Shown piece after piece: positions 9,398 to 18,108 of a stretch of DNA of 64,000 nucleotides. The notes below the pieces were generated by a model. The model searched no databases and was not told the DNA's origin. It saw only the letters and a program-made list of their open reading frames with translations. A program made the translations under genes and the position numbers. Every line of letters begins with the position of its first letter. The first letter of the stretch is position 1. The stretch lies in assembly GCA_902575725.1 (NCBI GenBank), contig CACGSS010000003.1, forward strand, positions 1 to 64,000. Direction: 5' to 3'. The stretch is from an uncultured Alphaproteobacteria bacterium (GTDB taxonomy: Bacteria; Pseudomonadota; Alphaproteobacteria; HIMB59).

Positions 9398-9403
9398 TAT
9401 AAT
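9398..9403 (+). promoter_or_regulatory. Candidate -10 box for the 9417 gene
   Basis: A perfect TATAAT lies 13 bp before the ATG at 9417, preceded at 18 bp spacing by a weak TAGTCA. A start site near 9410 would give a leader of only a few bases, without a Shine-Dalgarno sequence. This remains a candidate only. Confidence 0.3.
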
Positions 9404-9416
9404 TATAAAATTAATC

Positions 9417-10946
9417 ATGAAGGTTTCATTTGAGTCCGCTTTCAAAATTAATAGAAATATTAATAAACTGGTAAACCAAGAGGCAATAAATAGTTTTGGA
9501 AAAACTTTATATCAAGGAGATAATGCAAATTATAGTATATCTTTATTTCAGAATTACTTAATTGAGCCGAATGAAAAGGTTAAAATATTTCTCCAGCATT
9601 TAGGACAGGCACTTATACATTGGGCAAAAAATAAAACTAAAAATGGTTATTTTGGAATGGTTGATGTTCATCACGGTACAGAACTATTTCTTGGCTTTTT
9701 ACCAAGATACATTGACATTTTTCCAGATGATCAAAATGCAAAAAATTTAATTTTAGACGTTGCTGAGCATATAGGTAATTGGAGCAAAAATTCCCATGAC
9801 TGGTTTGATTATAGTAATAATAATTTTAAAAGTTGGTATTTTGGCACTAATGGAATACATCAAAATGCATCTTATAATTATAACACAGCTGATCATTTAA
9901 GATTAGTACATATAGCACTGTTAGCATGGGAAATTAGTACAGATAAAAAATTTATAGAATGGGCGCACACTTATTCAAGCGAGTTTGCTAGGAAAATTAT
10001 CCTAGCAGAAAAAAATATACCTGTAGCTTGGAATAGAGAATGGAAAGAATTTTTCCATGAAGACATGGCATCAAAAGAGGAGAGATTTCTCTCTGCTAAT
10101 CATCATCACTTGTCAGAAAATCCTATTTCGGGAATAGAGAATTTATTAGCATCAGGGGCAATTTATATATTTGGATATCTATACCACAACAACAAGGATG
10201 AAATATTTAAAGATGCAGCTAAAGTAATTCTAAATAATCTTATGCCATATTTGACTAATCCTTACTCGGATACAATAGGTGTGGTTTTAAATTATTATAG
10301 ATCTACTTTTAATGATTACACATACGACCAAATAATATTGGATTATCTTCAGAAAATACCACCAGAGAATAATAATGAAATGATGCTGGGCTTTCCAGAA
10401 AATGAAAATCTAAGGCTAAATGGTATTGGCAACAGAAAAGATATGATTTATTGGTACTATTTGGAAAAATTAGAAGCAAAGCACACAGATGAACCACCCA
10501 CTTCTTTTTTCATGTTAGCATACAACATTACGGGTAAAATGGAATTTGCAGAAAGAGCATTAAAAACAGCATCAAGAAAAATAAAAATAGCATCTTCAAT
10601 TTTAAGGAGTGGACACGAACATTCAGACTCAGGAAAACTTTATAGTTCAGTTATTTCAGGGCACGGTAGAAATTGGGGTGTTGGCTCTATAACAGGGTGC
10701 TATCCAAGTTTATTAATTGGTAGTGACGAAAATCTTGGTATTTATGATTACAAATTTAAGTTCTTATCAAAAACACTATCAAGCGGATGTTTACCAGTGG
10801 TTCGAAGTCTTTTAGATTATAAAACTGAACTCATGTTCTATAATTTTTCAAATATAAAACAAAATATTAAATTTATTCATAAAAGTAATTCTGAGCTAGT
10901 AAATCTAGAATTGGAGCCTAACTCCTTTATTAAGAAGATTTTCTAA
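9417..10946 (+). CDS. Probable alpha/alpha-barrel carbohydrate-active protein
   Basis: A 509-residue protein without an evident signal peptide, so probably cytoplasmic. It is rich in aromatic residues and built of repeated helical hairpins, as in six-hairpin glycosidases and lyases. Conspicuous acid and His clusters include VDVHHGTE (near residue 83), TADHLRLVH (near 159), SANHHHLSENP (near 226) and SGHGRNWGVGSITGCYP (near 415). The last 70 residues look like a beta-sandwich cap. I do not recognise the exact family; a glycoside hydrolase or lyase acting on imported oligosaccharide is the best guess. It stands alone on the plus strand between sugar-related minus-strand genes. Confidence 0.5.
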   Translation: MKVSFESAFKINRNINKLVNQEAINSFGKTLYQGDNANYSISLFQNYLIEPNEKVKIFLQHLGQALIHWAKNKTKNGYFGMVDVHHGTELFLGFLPRYIDIFPDDQNAKNLILDVAEHIGNWSKNSHDWFDYSNNNFKSWYFGTNGIHQNASYNYNTADHLRLVHIALLAWEISTDKKFIEWAHTYSSEFARKIILAEKNIPVAWNREWKEFFHEDMASKEERFLSANHHHLSENPISGIENLLASGAIYIFGYLYHNNKDEIFKDAAKVILNNLMPYLTNPYSDTIGVVLNYYRSTFNDYTYDQIILDYLQKIPPENNNEMMLGFPENENLRLNGIGNRKDMIYWYYLEKLEAKHTDEPPTSFFMLAYNITGKMEFAERALKTASRKIKIASSILRSGHEHSDSGKLYSSVISGHGRNWGVGSITGCYPSLLIGSDENLGIYDYKFKFLSKTLSSGCLPVVRSLLDYKTELMFYNFSNIKQNIKFIHKSNSELVNLELEPNSFIKKIF

Positions 10947-10969
10947 TTAATAAAAAGTAATTTAAGAAG

Positions 10970-11656
10970 TTAATTTTTTAAATTCATCATTTCAAATAAA
11001 TTTTTTTTCCATATGTCATGATAATCACAAAAACGATATTCTGGAAACCAGGGACCTCCTTCTGTATAATGTATAGCTTTAGGGTGTCCATCTTTAGGTT
11101 CATCATACCATCCAACTAACCAATTCCATTCGTGACTTATCTTCCCTATTTCGTCATCTTTTAGCCAACTAAATCTATGAAGGTATTTCCCAGTGGTCTC
11201 AGGATCATTAATTAACTTAGTTGTGATATTCTTATTTGAGGGATGTTCACAATTCCACAAAACAACTGAACTCCAATTTTTTCTTGGATAAATGGATTGC
11301 AACCTTCCATCCATTTTAGTATTTCCTTTAGGGTTGTAATCATGTTGTGCACACATGACAGCATATTTATCGTCAATTAGAGAAAATAACTCCTCAATCG
11401 GGTTTAAAAATAATAGATCACAATCACAAAATAATGCCCAACCCTTGTATTCGTTAAGTATTGGAACTAAAAACCTTGAAAATGTAAATTCAGTTGACCC
11501 AAGTTTATCTTCTCCTCGTGTATAGTAACCTTTTTCTCTCAAGTCATTAAGTTTCAAAGGATGAATATTTGCAGAGCTCGATTTTGATTTAATACTGTGG
11601 CTACAGACTTGATATGCTAAATCTTCTCTACTATCGTAACCAATATAAATATCCAT
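10970..11656 (-). CDS. GT-A-type glycosyltransferase-like protein
   Basis: A 228-residue protein resembling nucleotide-sugar glycosyltransferases of the GT8-like kind. It begins DIYIGYDSRED and carries a metal-binding DxD motif as FCDCDLLFLNP near residues 78-88. Further landmarks are SSVVLWNCEHPSN (near 126) and HEWNWLVG...HYTEGGPW near the C-terminus. There is no signal peptide. It lies 28 bp downstream of the TPR/glycosyltransferase gene on the same strand, so the two may modify the same acceptor. Donor and acceptor are unknown. Confidence 0.7.
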   Translation of the reverse strand: MDIYIGYDSREDLAYQVCSHSIKSKSSSANIHPLKLNDLREKGYYTRGEDKLGSTEFTFSRFLVPILNEYKGWALFCDCDLLFLNPIEELFSLIDDKYAVMCAQHDYNPKGNTKMDGRLQSIYPRKNWSSVVLWNCEHPSNKNITTKLINDPETTGKYLHRFSWLKDDEIGKISHEWNWLVGWYDEPKDGHPKAIHYTEGGPWFPEYRFCDYHDIWKKNLFEMMNLKN

Positions 11657-11684
11657 TAAACAAACCTAGTGATGTTAGTCTTAT

Positions 11685-13343
11685 TTACAAGTAATTTTCA
11701 AATTCCTTATATAGCTTTTGCAAACAACTGTTCCAGTTATTCGAACTTTCTTGCCTAATAGGTACTACAGATGGATACCAAACAATATCTTTGTCATTAT
11801 TTAATCCCCAATACCAAAGTTTACCGTCATTAAATGGGAGTAGTAAAAATGTTTTCACGCCTAACTTTCCTGATATATGGGCATTTGAGTTACTAACTGT
11901 AATTACAAAATCACAAGACTTTATTAAACTTGCAACCCCATCGATATCATTAAAGCAATCTATTTGATGTTCTGTAAAAATTTTTTTATTAAGTTTTTTT
12001 TCTATTTGGTTTATTTCTATGGTTTCATCAGAATATTGAAGATTTATAAATTCTATATTTTCATTTGATAAAATGTTTTTAAGACTATCTAGTTCAATAG
12101 ATTTCTTGTTCCCAAAGATTTTATTTGTGCTTTTCCAAGATATGCCACATCGAAGTTTTTTTATTTTACTTGGGATTTTAGAGTCTAAGGAATATGAGAT
12201 TTTTTTTTGTAAGTTATTTTGATTGATATTTTTTTGAAAATATAATCCCATTGATCCCATAGGTAAATGATAATCATATTCAACATATTCAAAAATACTT
12301 TTATAATTAATGATTTTAGTACCTGGATAAATTTTTTTAAAAAAAGGAATTAATTTCTCATTTACAGCAATAGTTGAATTAGCAAATTGGTCTTTTATCG
12401 TCTCAAAAAATTGAGAATATATTATTTGCTCACCAATCCCTTGTTCACCGTAAAACAGAACATTTTTTTTAGGTCTACTTAAATCCCATTTAGGCTTTTC
12501 AAAACTATCATTGATTTGTTTTAACAAAACTAAATTTTGTAAATCGTATCTTGACTCATGGAAAATCCAAGCTTTTTCGTATTCTTTCGTAAATAGATAA
12601 CATTGTGAGATATTATAAGATGCATCAATATTTTTTGGATCTTTTTCCAAAATATCTCGATTAATTTTTATCGCCTTCTCAAATTCTCCTTTTGATTTTA
12701 AAATATTTCCAATCATTATTTTTGCAGATATCAAAATTTGATCATTATTATTAGATCTTATTATTTCGTCTAACAATTTTGATGCTTGATCATAGTTTCC
12801 ATTGTCTATTTCCAAATTTGCAATAGACAGTTTCGATTGGGTAAACTCTTTATTTATGCTTATAGATTTTTCAAAAGATTTTCTAGCTTCTTCCAATTGA
12901 CCATTTTCTCTATATACATTACCTAAAACATAAAGAGATTTTGCATTGAGAGAAATTTCCAGAGCCTTATTTAAATATATTATCGAGTCCTCGTATTCCC
13001 TCAGTTGTCTATAGCAGACTCCTATCTGATGATAGGGTTCAAATTTATTTAAGTCTATTCCTGAGCAATTTTTATAAGACTCAATAGCTTTATCAAAAAT
13101 TAAAAGACCCTGATAACATCCAGCCATATTAAAATTTGAGTCATAATGGTTTTTGTCGGATAATAAAACTCTCTCAAAAAAAGGTATTGCCTCTTTGTAT
13201 CTTCTATCGTTGGCTAAAATAAGACCATAATAAAATTTATAAGTTAAATTTTCTTTTTCTGATTTTAAAAGATTTTCTATTAATTCTTTTGCTTCAATAA
13301 ATTTATTATTTTTCAATAAATTTAATATTTCTTGCTCGCTCAT
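11685..13343 (-). CDS. TPR protein with GT-B-like glycosyltransferase domain
   Basis: A 552-residue protein. Residues about 1-270 are tandem tetratricopeptide repeats (repeated 'A...Y..G......A...' helices). Residues about 290-550 resemble the ADP-heptose/GT9-like half of TPR-glycosyltransferases: LFYGEQGIGEQIIYSQF, CGISWKSTN, then SCDFVITVSNSNAHISGKLG near the C-terminus. Proteins of this plan often glycosylate surface or secreted proteins, but the substrate is not known. It ends 28 bp before the GT-A-like gene and starts 4 bp after the LysE-family gene. Confidence 0.78.
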   Translation of the reverse strand: MSEQEILNLLKNNKFIEAKELIENLLKSEKENLTYKFYYGLILANDRRYKEAIPFFERVLLSDKNHYDSNFNMAGCYQGLLIFDKAIESYKNCSGIDLNKFEPYHQIGVCYRQLREYEDSIIYLNKALEISLNAKSLYVLGNVYRENGQLEEARKSFEKSISINKEFTQSKLSIANLEIDNGNYDQASKLLDEIIRSNNNDQILISAKIMIGNILKSKGEFEKAIKINRDILEKDPKNIDASYNISQCYLFTKEYEKAWIFHESRYDLQNLVLLKQINDSFEKPKWDLSRPKKNVLFYGEQGIGEQIIYSQFFETIKDQFANSTIAVNEKLIPFFKKIYPGTKIINYKSIFEYVEYDYHLPMGSMGLYFQKNINQNNLQKKISYSLDSKIPSKIKKLRCGISWKSTNKIFGNKKSIELDSLKNILSNENIEFINLQYSDETIEINQIEKKLNKKIFTEHQIDCFNDIDGVASLIKSCDFVITVSNSNAHISGKLGVKTFLLLPFNDGKLWYWGLNNDKDIVWYPSVVPIRQESSNNWNSCLQKLYKEFENYL

Positions 13344-13347
13344 TATG

Positions 13348-13962
13348 TTAAATCAATACTTCCAATAGCAGGAACGCTGATATTATAATTAACAAATAAC
13401 CAACAATTATTTGTATGATCTCTGATTTTTTTTTAATTTGATCTAGAATAACCTTTGAGGTAACTAAGTTCACTAAAAGTATGTACCATAAGGCATCAAC
13501 TGTTCCTGCAATCAATACTAACGCTACATTCAAAAACATATCATTATCATAAGACATAAATTGCGAATAAATTGCTAAAAACCAAATAAAAATCTTCGGA
13601 TTTAATATTGATATTAAAAAACCTTGGGAAAAAGATTTTGTAACACTTAAATTCTGATTTCCACCAAACTCGATTTTATTTCTACTTCTGATTGTTTGAA
13701 TTCCTAAATAAAGTAAAAAGAATATTGATAATAATTTCAATAAATTAAAAACAAATATATTTGTTTGTAAAATTAAACCAATTCCAATTACTGCACAAAG
13801 AGCGTAGATGCTAATTCCAATACCATGGCCAATTGCAGTTAATATGCCACTAAACTTACTTTTGAAAATTGCATTATTTACTACCACAACCATGCTTGGG
13901 CCTGGGGACATTGCCCCTAATAAACAAACTATAAAAATTTGAGAAAATAATAAAATCGTCAT
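13348..13962 (-). CDS. LysE/RhtB-family amino-acid exporter
   Basis: A 204-residue inner-membrane protein with six hydrophobic segments. The family signature MSPGPSMVVVV lies at about residues 18-28, followed by a Gly-rich helix (GILTAIGHGIGISIYA). Members export amino acids or related small metabolites; the substrate cannot be assigned. It sits in the long minus-strand run, 2 bp after the HAD-family gene. Confidence 0.88.
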   Translation of the reverse strand: MTILLFSQIFIVCLLGAMSPGPSMVVVVNNAIFKSKFSGILTAIGHGIGISIYALCAVIGIGLILQTNIFVFNLLKLLSIFFLLYLGIQTIRSRNKIEFGGNQNLSVTKSFSQGFLISILNPKIFIWFLAIYSQFMSYDNDMFLNVALVLIAGTVDALWYILLVNLVTSKVILDQIKKKSEIIQIIVGYLLIIISAFLLLEVLI

Positions 13963-13964
13963 AG

Positions 13965-14519
13965 TTAATTAAATTTTTCTTTTACTTCGAATTTATCTAA
14001 TTTTGACATATCTATAATTTTTTTTAAATCATTTGATACATTTGTATAAATAATTCTTTTGGTATGTTTCCAAATTGGCAAATCTTGATTGCTATTTCCT
14101 AAATAGTCAAAACTGTAAATTTTTAACTCATCATTTATGAACTTAACTTTATTTATACCGACCATATTAAAGTTTTTTTTTGTACCAAATGACTCGAAGA
14201 AAATTTTTAAATGTTGATCTATTTGATCTACTAATAACTGATGACTTCCAGATATTAGATATACTACTCTATGATGATTCTTAACTTGTTTTATGTATTC
14301 AAGACATGCCTGGTTAAATTTCAATTTCTTTATTGGCACCTCAAAACCTGTTGATATTTTTTCTTTAAGAAAAGATTTCCCTTTGAACAAAAAAATGAAC
14401 AAATAAAAGAAAAGCAAAATAGGTTTTTTCTTTAAAAAATCAATAAAAGCTAAATTTGATAAGTCTTCTTTGATTAAAGTTCCATCTAGATCAACAAATA
14501 AAATTCTATTATCATTCAT
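13965..14519 (-). CDS. HAD-superfamily phosphatase-like protein (UbiA-associated type)
   Basis: A 184-residue HAD hydrolase. The nucleophile motif is FVDLDGTLIKEDL (about residues 8-20), motif II is YLISGSH (near 91), and the last motif lies in FDYLGNSNQDLPIWKH (near 138), with the acidic residues shifted to N-S-N-Q-D. This last stretch closely resembles the HAD domain fused in front of UbiA-like prenyltransferases in other bacteria, but here it stands alone with no membrane domain. Substrate is unknown. Its start overlaps the preceding 102-residue gene by 8 bp. Confidence 0.75.
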   Translation of the reverse strand: MNDNRILFVDLDGTLIKEDLSNLAFIDFLKKKPILLFFYLFIFLFKGKSFLKEKISTGFEVPIKKLKFNQACLEYIKQVKNHHRVVYLISGSHQLLVDQIDQHLKIFFESFGTKKNFNMVGINKVKFINDELKIYSFDYLGNSNQDLPIWKHTKRIIYTNVSNDLKKIIDMSKLDKFEVKEKFN

Positions 14520-14820
14520 TTTTTCTAAAAAAGGACACTGTAATCATAATTTTTTCTTTTGATACATTTTCTTTTATTGAACCAATACAGTCTGCTTTTA
14601 TTGCGATTGCTTTTTGAAAAATCTCCTCATATATCAAGGCCTTTACATTTTGAACTTCTTTTATTTTAAAATTCTTCCTCCCTCTTTTTTCTTCAGGATA
14701 TTCTTTAAAAAAATCATAAACAATATTTAAACTATATTTCTTTATAAACGTTTTATTTTGATATCTTTTAAGTTGTTTATAATCACTTTTGGGAGGTTTA
14801 TTTTTGAATATATCTATCAA
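14512..14820 (-). CDS. Hypothetical protein, 102 residues
   Basis: A small basic protein placed between purH (4 bp overlap, ATGA) and the HAD gene (8 bp overlap), so it is likely translated with them. The first half is Lys/Arg-rich. The second half (from 'ALIYEEIFQKAIAIKADCIGSI') looks vaguely like the helix-strand of YbjQ-type domains. I do not recognise a family with any confidence. There is no signal peptide and no membrane segment. Confidence 0.55.
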   Translation of the reverse strand: MIDIFKNKPPKSDYKQLKRYQNKTFIKKYSLNIVYDFFKEYPEEKRGRKNFKIKEVQNVKALIYEEIFQKAIAIKADCIGSIKENVSKEKIMITVSFFRKNE

Positions 14821-16280
14821 TGTTTAAAATGACGGTCACTCAACTTAAAGAATTTTAATTTATGCTTTTTTACATAATTACAAATTTTTGAGTCATTCTT
14901 GGATCCCATTGGTGCATATATATCAATGTTAATTCTTTGCCTTTTAATTATTGATAGCGAGTCTGTGAATGGAAAAAAAGCATCTGAAAATAAAAATAGG
15001 TTTTTATTTTTGTTTGTGTCATTTTGATATTTAAACTTTCTGAGACAGATCTCTAATGCATCAACCCTGGAAGTTTGACCCCCTGACTTGGATACTAGGC
15101 TATCTTGATCAAACAAAGCAATAGCATTAGATTTTATATTTTTTAACACATTTACAAAAAACCCTAATTTTTCTTTATCTAATTTATTTTTTCCATTTAT
15201 TGTCTCCACAGAAGAGTTTTTAGTATTTACATCTTGTATCAAAGTCCCTCCAAAAAAAGATTTTTTCTCGACATTTTTTAAACCTTTTTTCACTTTAATA
15301 ACCCTTAAATTTTTCTTCTCTCTAAGCAATTTTAGTGCTCCTTTTTCAAATTTGGGCGCAGTTACTACTTCGTAGAAATTATTTATCAATAGCTTAGCAG
15401 TCTGTTTTTTTAATATTTGATTAAAAGCAATGACCCCACCAAAAGAACTTAGAGGATCACCTGCAAGCGCTTTAAGATAACTTTCGGCTTGATTTTTTTT
15501 TAATGATGCACCGCAAGGGTTGCCATGTTTTATTATCGTGCAAATATTACTTTTTGTTTTAAAACCATACGTTAGTTGTACCCCTGCATCTATATCTAAA
15601 AGATTATTGTAGCTAAGTTTTTTATCACCACTAATTTGAGAAAATTTATTGTTATCAATTATAGCAGATGCTTTTTGTTGAGGATTCTCGCCATATCTCA
15701 ACGGATATATAGTTGATGACTTACCTTTGAACCAATTTGAAATTTCTAAATCGTATTTTGTGATATGATCAATTGCTTTTATTGCAAATTTTTTCTTTAA
15801 TATGGGCTTTAAGGGAAAATTTTTTATAAAATAATCATAATCTCTTGGGTTAATAAGGGGTATGGTTTTCTCATAGTTTTTAACGGCTGCTCTAATTAAA
15901 CTATGGCCACCAATATCAATCATTTCTATGATTTTTGACTTAGTTTTCGTATTTTCAACAGTTTCTTCGAAGGGATACAAATTTACTACCAATAGATCAA
16001 ATTCGACAATCTTCTCTTTTTTCAGATCATTTTTATGACCTTTGGCATTCGTCCCTAAAAGGCCTCCAAAGATTTTTGGATGAAGGGTTTTAACACGTCC
16101 GCCCAGTATTTCTTTCTGCTTTGTATATTTAGTAATTTCTTTATGTGGGATATTTATTTTTTTTAGAAATTTTGAAGTACCTCCTGTTGAATAAATTGTA
16201 TATTTTTTAGTAACTAGAAATTTTGCTATGACATCTAAATTAGACTTATCATAAACAGAAATAATTACATTCTTACCCAT
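14817..16280 (-). CDS. purH: Bifunctional AICAR formyltransferase / IMP cyclohydrolase PurH
   Basis: A 487-residue enzyme for the last two steps of de novo IMP synthesis. The N-terminal MGS-like cyclohydrolase domain shows STGGTSKFL and GGRVKTLHPKIFGGLL (about residues 30-75). The C-terminal transformylase domain has IIKHGNPCGAS (near residue 247), where the Lys and His act in catalysis, and SKSGGQTSRVDAL near residue 400. It is somewhat shorter than the usual length of about 520, through trimmed loops. It starts one base into rpe's stop, in a tight minus-strand operon. Confidence 0.96.
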   Translation of the reverse strand: MGKNVIISVYDKSNLDVIAKFLVTKKYTIYSTGGTSKFLKKINIPHKEITKYTKQKEILGGRVKTLHPKIFGGLLGTNAKGHKNDLKKEKIVEFDLLVVNLYPFEETVENTKTKSKIIEMIDIGGHSLIRAAVKNYEKTIPLINPRDYDYFIKNFPLKPILKKKFAIKAIDHITKYDLEISNWFKGKSSTIYPLRYGENPQQKASAIIDNNKFSQISGDKKLSYNNLLDIDAGVQLTYGFKTKSNICTIIKHGNPCGASLKKNQAESYLKALAGDPLSSFGGVIAFNQILKKQTAKLLINNFYEVVTAPKFEKGALKLLREKKNLRVIKVKKGLKNVEKKSFFGGTLIQDVNTKNSSVETINGKNKLDKEKLGFFVNVLKNIKSNAIALFDQDSLVSKSGGQTSRVDALEICLRKFKYQNDTNKNKNLFLFSDAFFPFTDSLSIIKRQRINIDIYAPMGSKNDSKICNYVKKHKLKFFKLSDRHFKH

Positions 16281-16936
16281 TAGTTTAATGCATCAAATAG
16301 AGAGTTAGTGGCTTTAACAAGATCTGCTTGTTTGAATAAAAATGAACCAGCTACTAAGATATCTGCTCCAACTTCTATGCAGGTTTTGCCAGTCTCATAA
16401 TTTATCCCACCATCAATTTCTATTTTAACATCTAAATTTTCGGATTTAATGAATTCAGATATATTTTTAATCTTATTAATTTGATCGTTCATAAAGAGTT
16501 GCCCTCCAAATCCGGGCTCTACTGTCATTACAATAACTTGATCAATATCATTTAAGTAAGGTTGAATTTTATTCCATGGGGTTATGGGTTTAATAGCAAT
16601 CCCACATTTAATATTGTTTTTTTTTATTCTAGATATGAGACTTTTTATATCTTCATCAATTTCAACATGAAAAGAAATTATATCTGATCCAGCTTCAATA
16701 TAATTATCAATAAATTTTTCAACTCTATTTATCATTAGATGAACATCAAATACTTTGTTAGAGCATGATCTCAAATTAGATATAAACTGAGGACCAAATG
16801 TTAAATTAGGTACAAAATCTCCATCCATAACATCGAAGTGAATGTATTCAGCTTTAGAATCGTTGATTTCTAAAATAGTTTTTTCCATATTAGAGAATGA
16901 ACCACCTAAAATTGATGGGGAAATGATTATTGCCAT
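16280..16936 (-). CDS. rpe: Ribulose-phosphate 3-epimerase
   Basis: A 218-residue TIM barrel converting ribulose 5-phosphate to xylulose 5-phosphate in the pentose phosphate pathway. The family signatures are visible: ISPSILGGSFSN (about residues 5-16), HFDVMDGDFVPNLTFGP (about 33-49), VMTVEPGFGGQLF (about 135-147) and EIDGGIN (about 171-177) with the second catalytic Asp. It overlaps the rsmB stop by one base and the purH start by one base. Confidence 0.96.
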   Translation of the reverse strand: MAIIISPSILGGSFSNMEKTILEINDSKAEYIHFDVMDGDFVPNLTFGPQFISNLRSCSNKVFDVHLMINRVEKFIDNYIEAGSDIISFHVEIDEDIKSLISRIKKNNIKCGIAIKPITPWNKIQPYLNDIDQVIVMTVEPGFGGQLFMNDQINKIKNISEFIKSENLDVKIEIDGGINYETGKTCIEVGADILVAGSFLFKQADLVKATNSLFDALN

Positions 16937-18108
16937 TATTTTTTCTCTAAAACTGATACGAAGAAAACATCAGAACCCCCAATATTCTTAAACTTTAATG
17001 GATTAATAAAATATCCATTTTTTCTTTTTATCATTTTTTCAGAGTTAATATTGTGTATTTTAATATTGTTATGTTTTTGTGAAATTTTATCAATGACATC
17101 GATTGTCTCAAAAGGATGAAATGAGCATACTACATATATCAAAAACCCATTTTTTTTCAATATTTTCAATGATTTTTCAAGTATTTCTATTTGAGTTTTT
17201 TGATGTTTTTTAATTTGAGTTTGATCGACTTTTGTAGTTACATCAGGGTTCCTTTTGAAGGTTCCTAGAGCACTACAGGGAGCATCCAAAAGTATTGAGT
17301 TGTATTTATCTAAAAATTTTTCTTTTAAAAAATCAATTTTTTTAATATTTATTTTAAGGTTTAACCTTCTTAAATTCTCATAAAATTTATTTATTTGAAT
17401 TTGTGACTTATCAATTGCACTTACTTTAAAGCCATAAGATTTCAACAATATACTTTTTCCACCAGGGGCTGCACATATATCTAATATATCTGTATCATGA
17501 TAAAAAGATTTGGTTGATCTAATAATCTCAAAATTCCCTATGTCTTGAACAAAACAGTTTGACTTTAATTTTTTTTTTAATAAAAAAACTCTTTTTTCGT
17601 AGATAGCATCTTCTTTATCTACAAGGCTTATTTGGTAATTTATAGGTTTTTCAAAAAGGGTTTGATAAATATATTCTCTTATAGATTTGCTAGAAAAAAT
17701 TTTATCAAGTACTTTTTTAAATTCAGGGTAAATATATTTTCCAAATTTTAAATTATTTTTGTTTTGTAATACCTTTCTTAATACTGCATTTACTAATGCA
17801 CCATTCTTAAATTCTTTGCTAACTTCAACTGCATCATTAACAATTGCATAATAGGGTTTATTTGAAAAAAATATAAGCACTAAACTAATTTTTAAAAGTG
17901 TTAGAGTTTTTTTTGGTGTTCTATCATGTGTATATCTTAAAAGTATTTGATTTAAATTTTCATAGTTTCTGTAATACTCTTGGATTATAAAAAAAAGAAA
18001 ATTTCTCTTTAATCTTGGGTAAGTATTTAAAACATTATCGATGCTACTCCCTTGATCAATTCTTTTGATTGAATTAAATAAATTTGTGATATCTGATAAG
18101 TTAGATAT
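16936..18108 (-). CDS. rsmB: 16S rRNA (cytosine-C5) methyltransferase RsmB, non-canonical start
   Basis: The methyltransferase half is clear: [10 protein letters not shown] (SAM loop), [17 protein letters not shown] (first cysteine) and [10 protein letters not shown] (catalytic cysteine). The first ATG/GTG/TTG in frame is GTG 17880, but that start would cut the NusB-like domain in two. Upstream of 17880 the frame stays open to a TAG at 18121-18123. It encodes the rest of a normal NusB domain (a QGSSIDNVL segment, then LLKISLV just before [17 protein letters not shown]). No ATG, GTG or TTG occurs in those 80 codons. I place the start tentatively at ATA 18108, overlapping the acsA stop; ATC 18090 or another rare start is possible. 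The whole protein would be about 390 residues. Confidence 0.75.
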   Translation of the reverse strand: MSNLSDITNLFNSIKRIDQGSSIDNVLNTYPRLKRNFLFFIIQEYYRNYENLNQILLRYTHDRTPKKTLTLLKISLVLIFFSNKPYYAIVNDAVEVSKEFKNGALVNAVLRKVLQNKNNLKFGKYIYPEFKKVLDKIFSSKSIREYIYQTLFEKPINYQISLVDKEDAIYEKRVFLLKKKLKSNCFVQDIGNFEIIRSTKSFYHDTDILDICAAPGGKSILLKSYGFKVSAIDKSQIQINKFYENLRRLNLKINIKKIDFLKEKFLDKYNSILLDAPCSALGTFKRNPDVTTKVDQTQIKKHQKTQIEILEKSLKILKKNGFLIYVVCSFHPFETIDVIDKISQKHNNIKIHNINSEKMIKRKNGYFINPLKFKNIGGSDVFFVSVLEKK

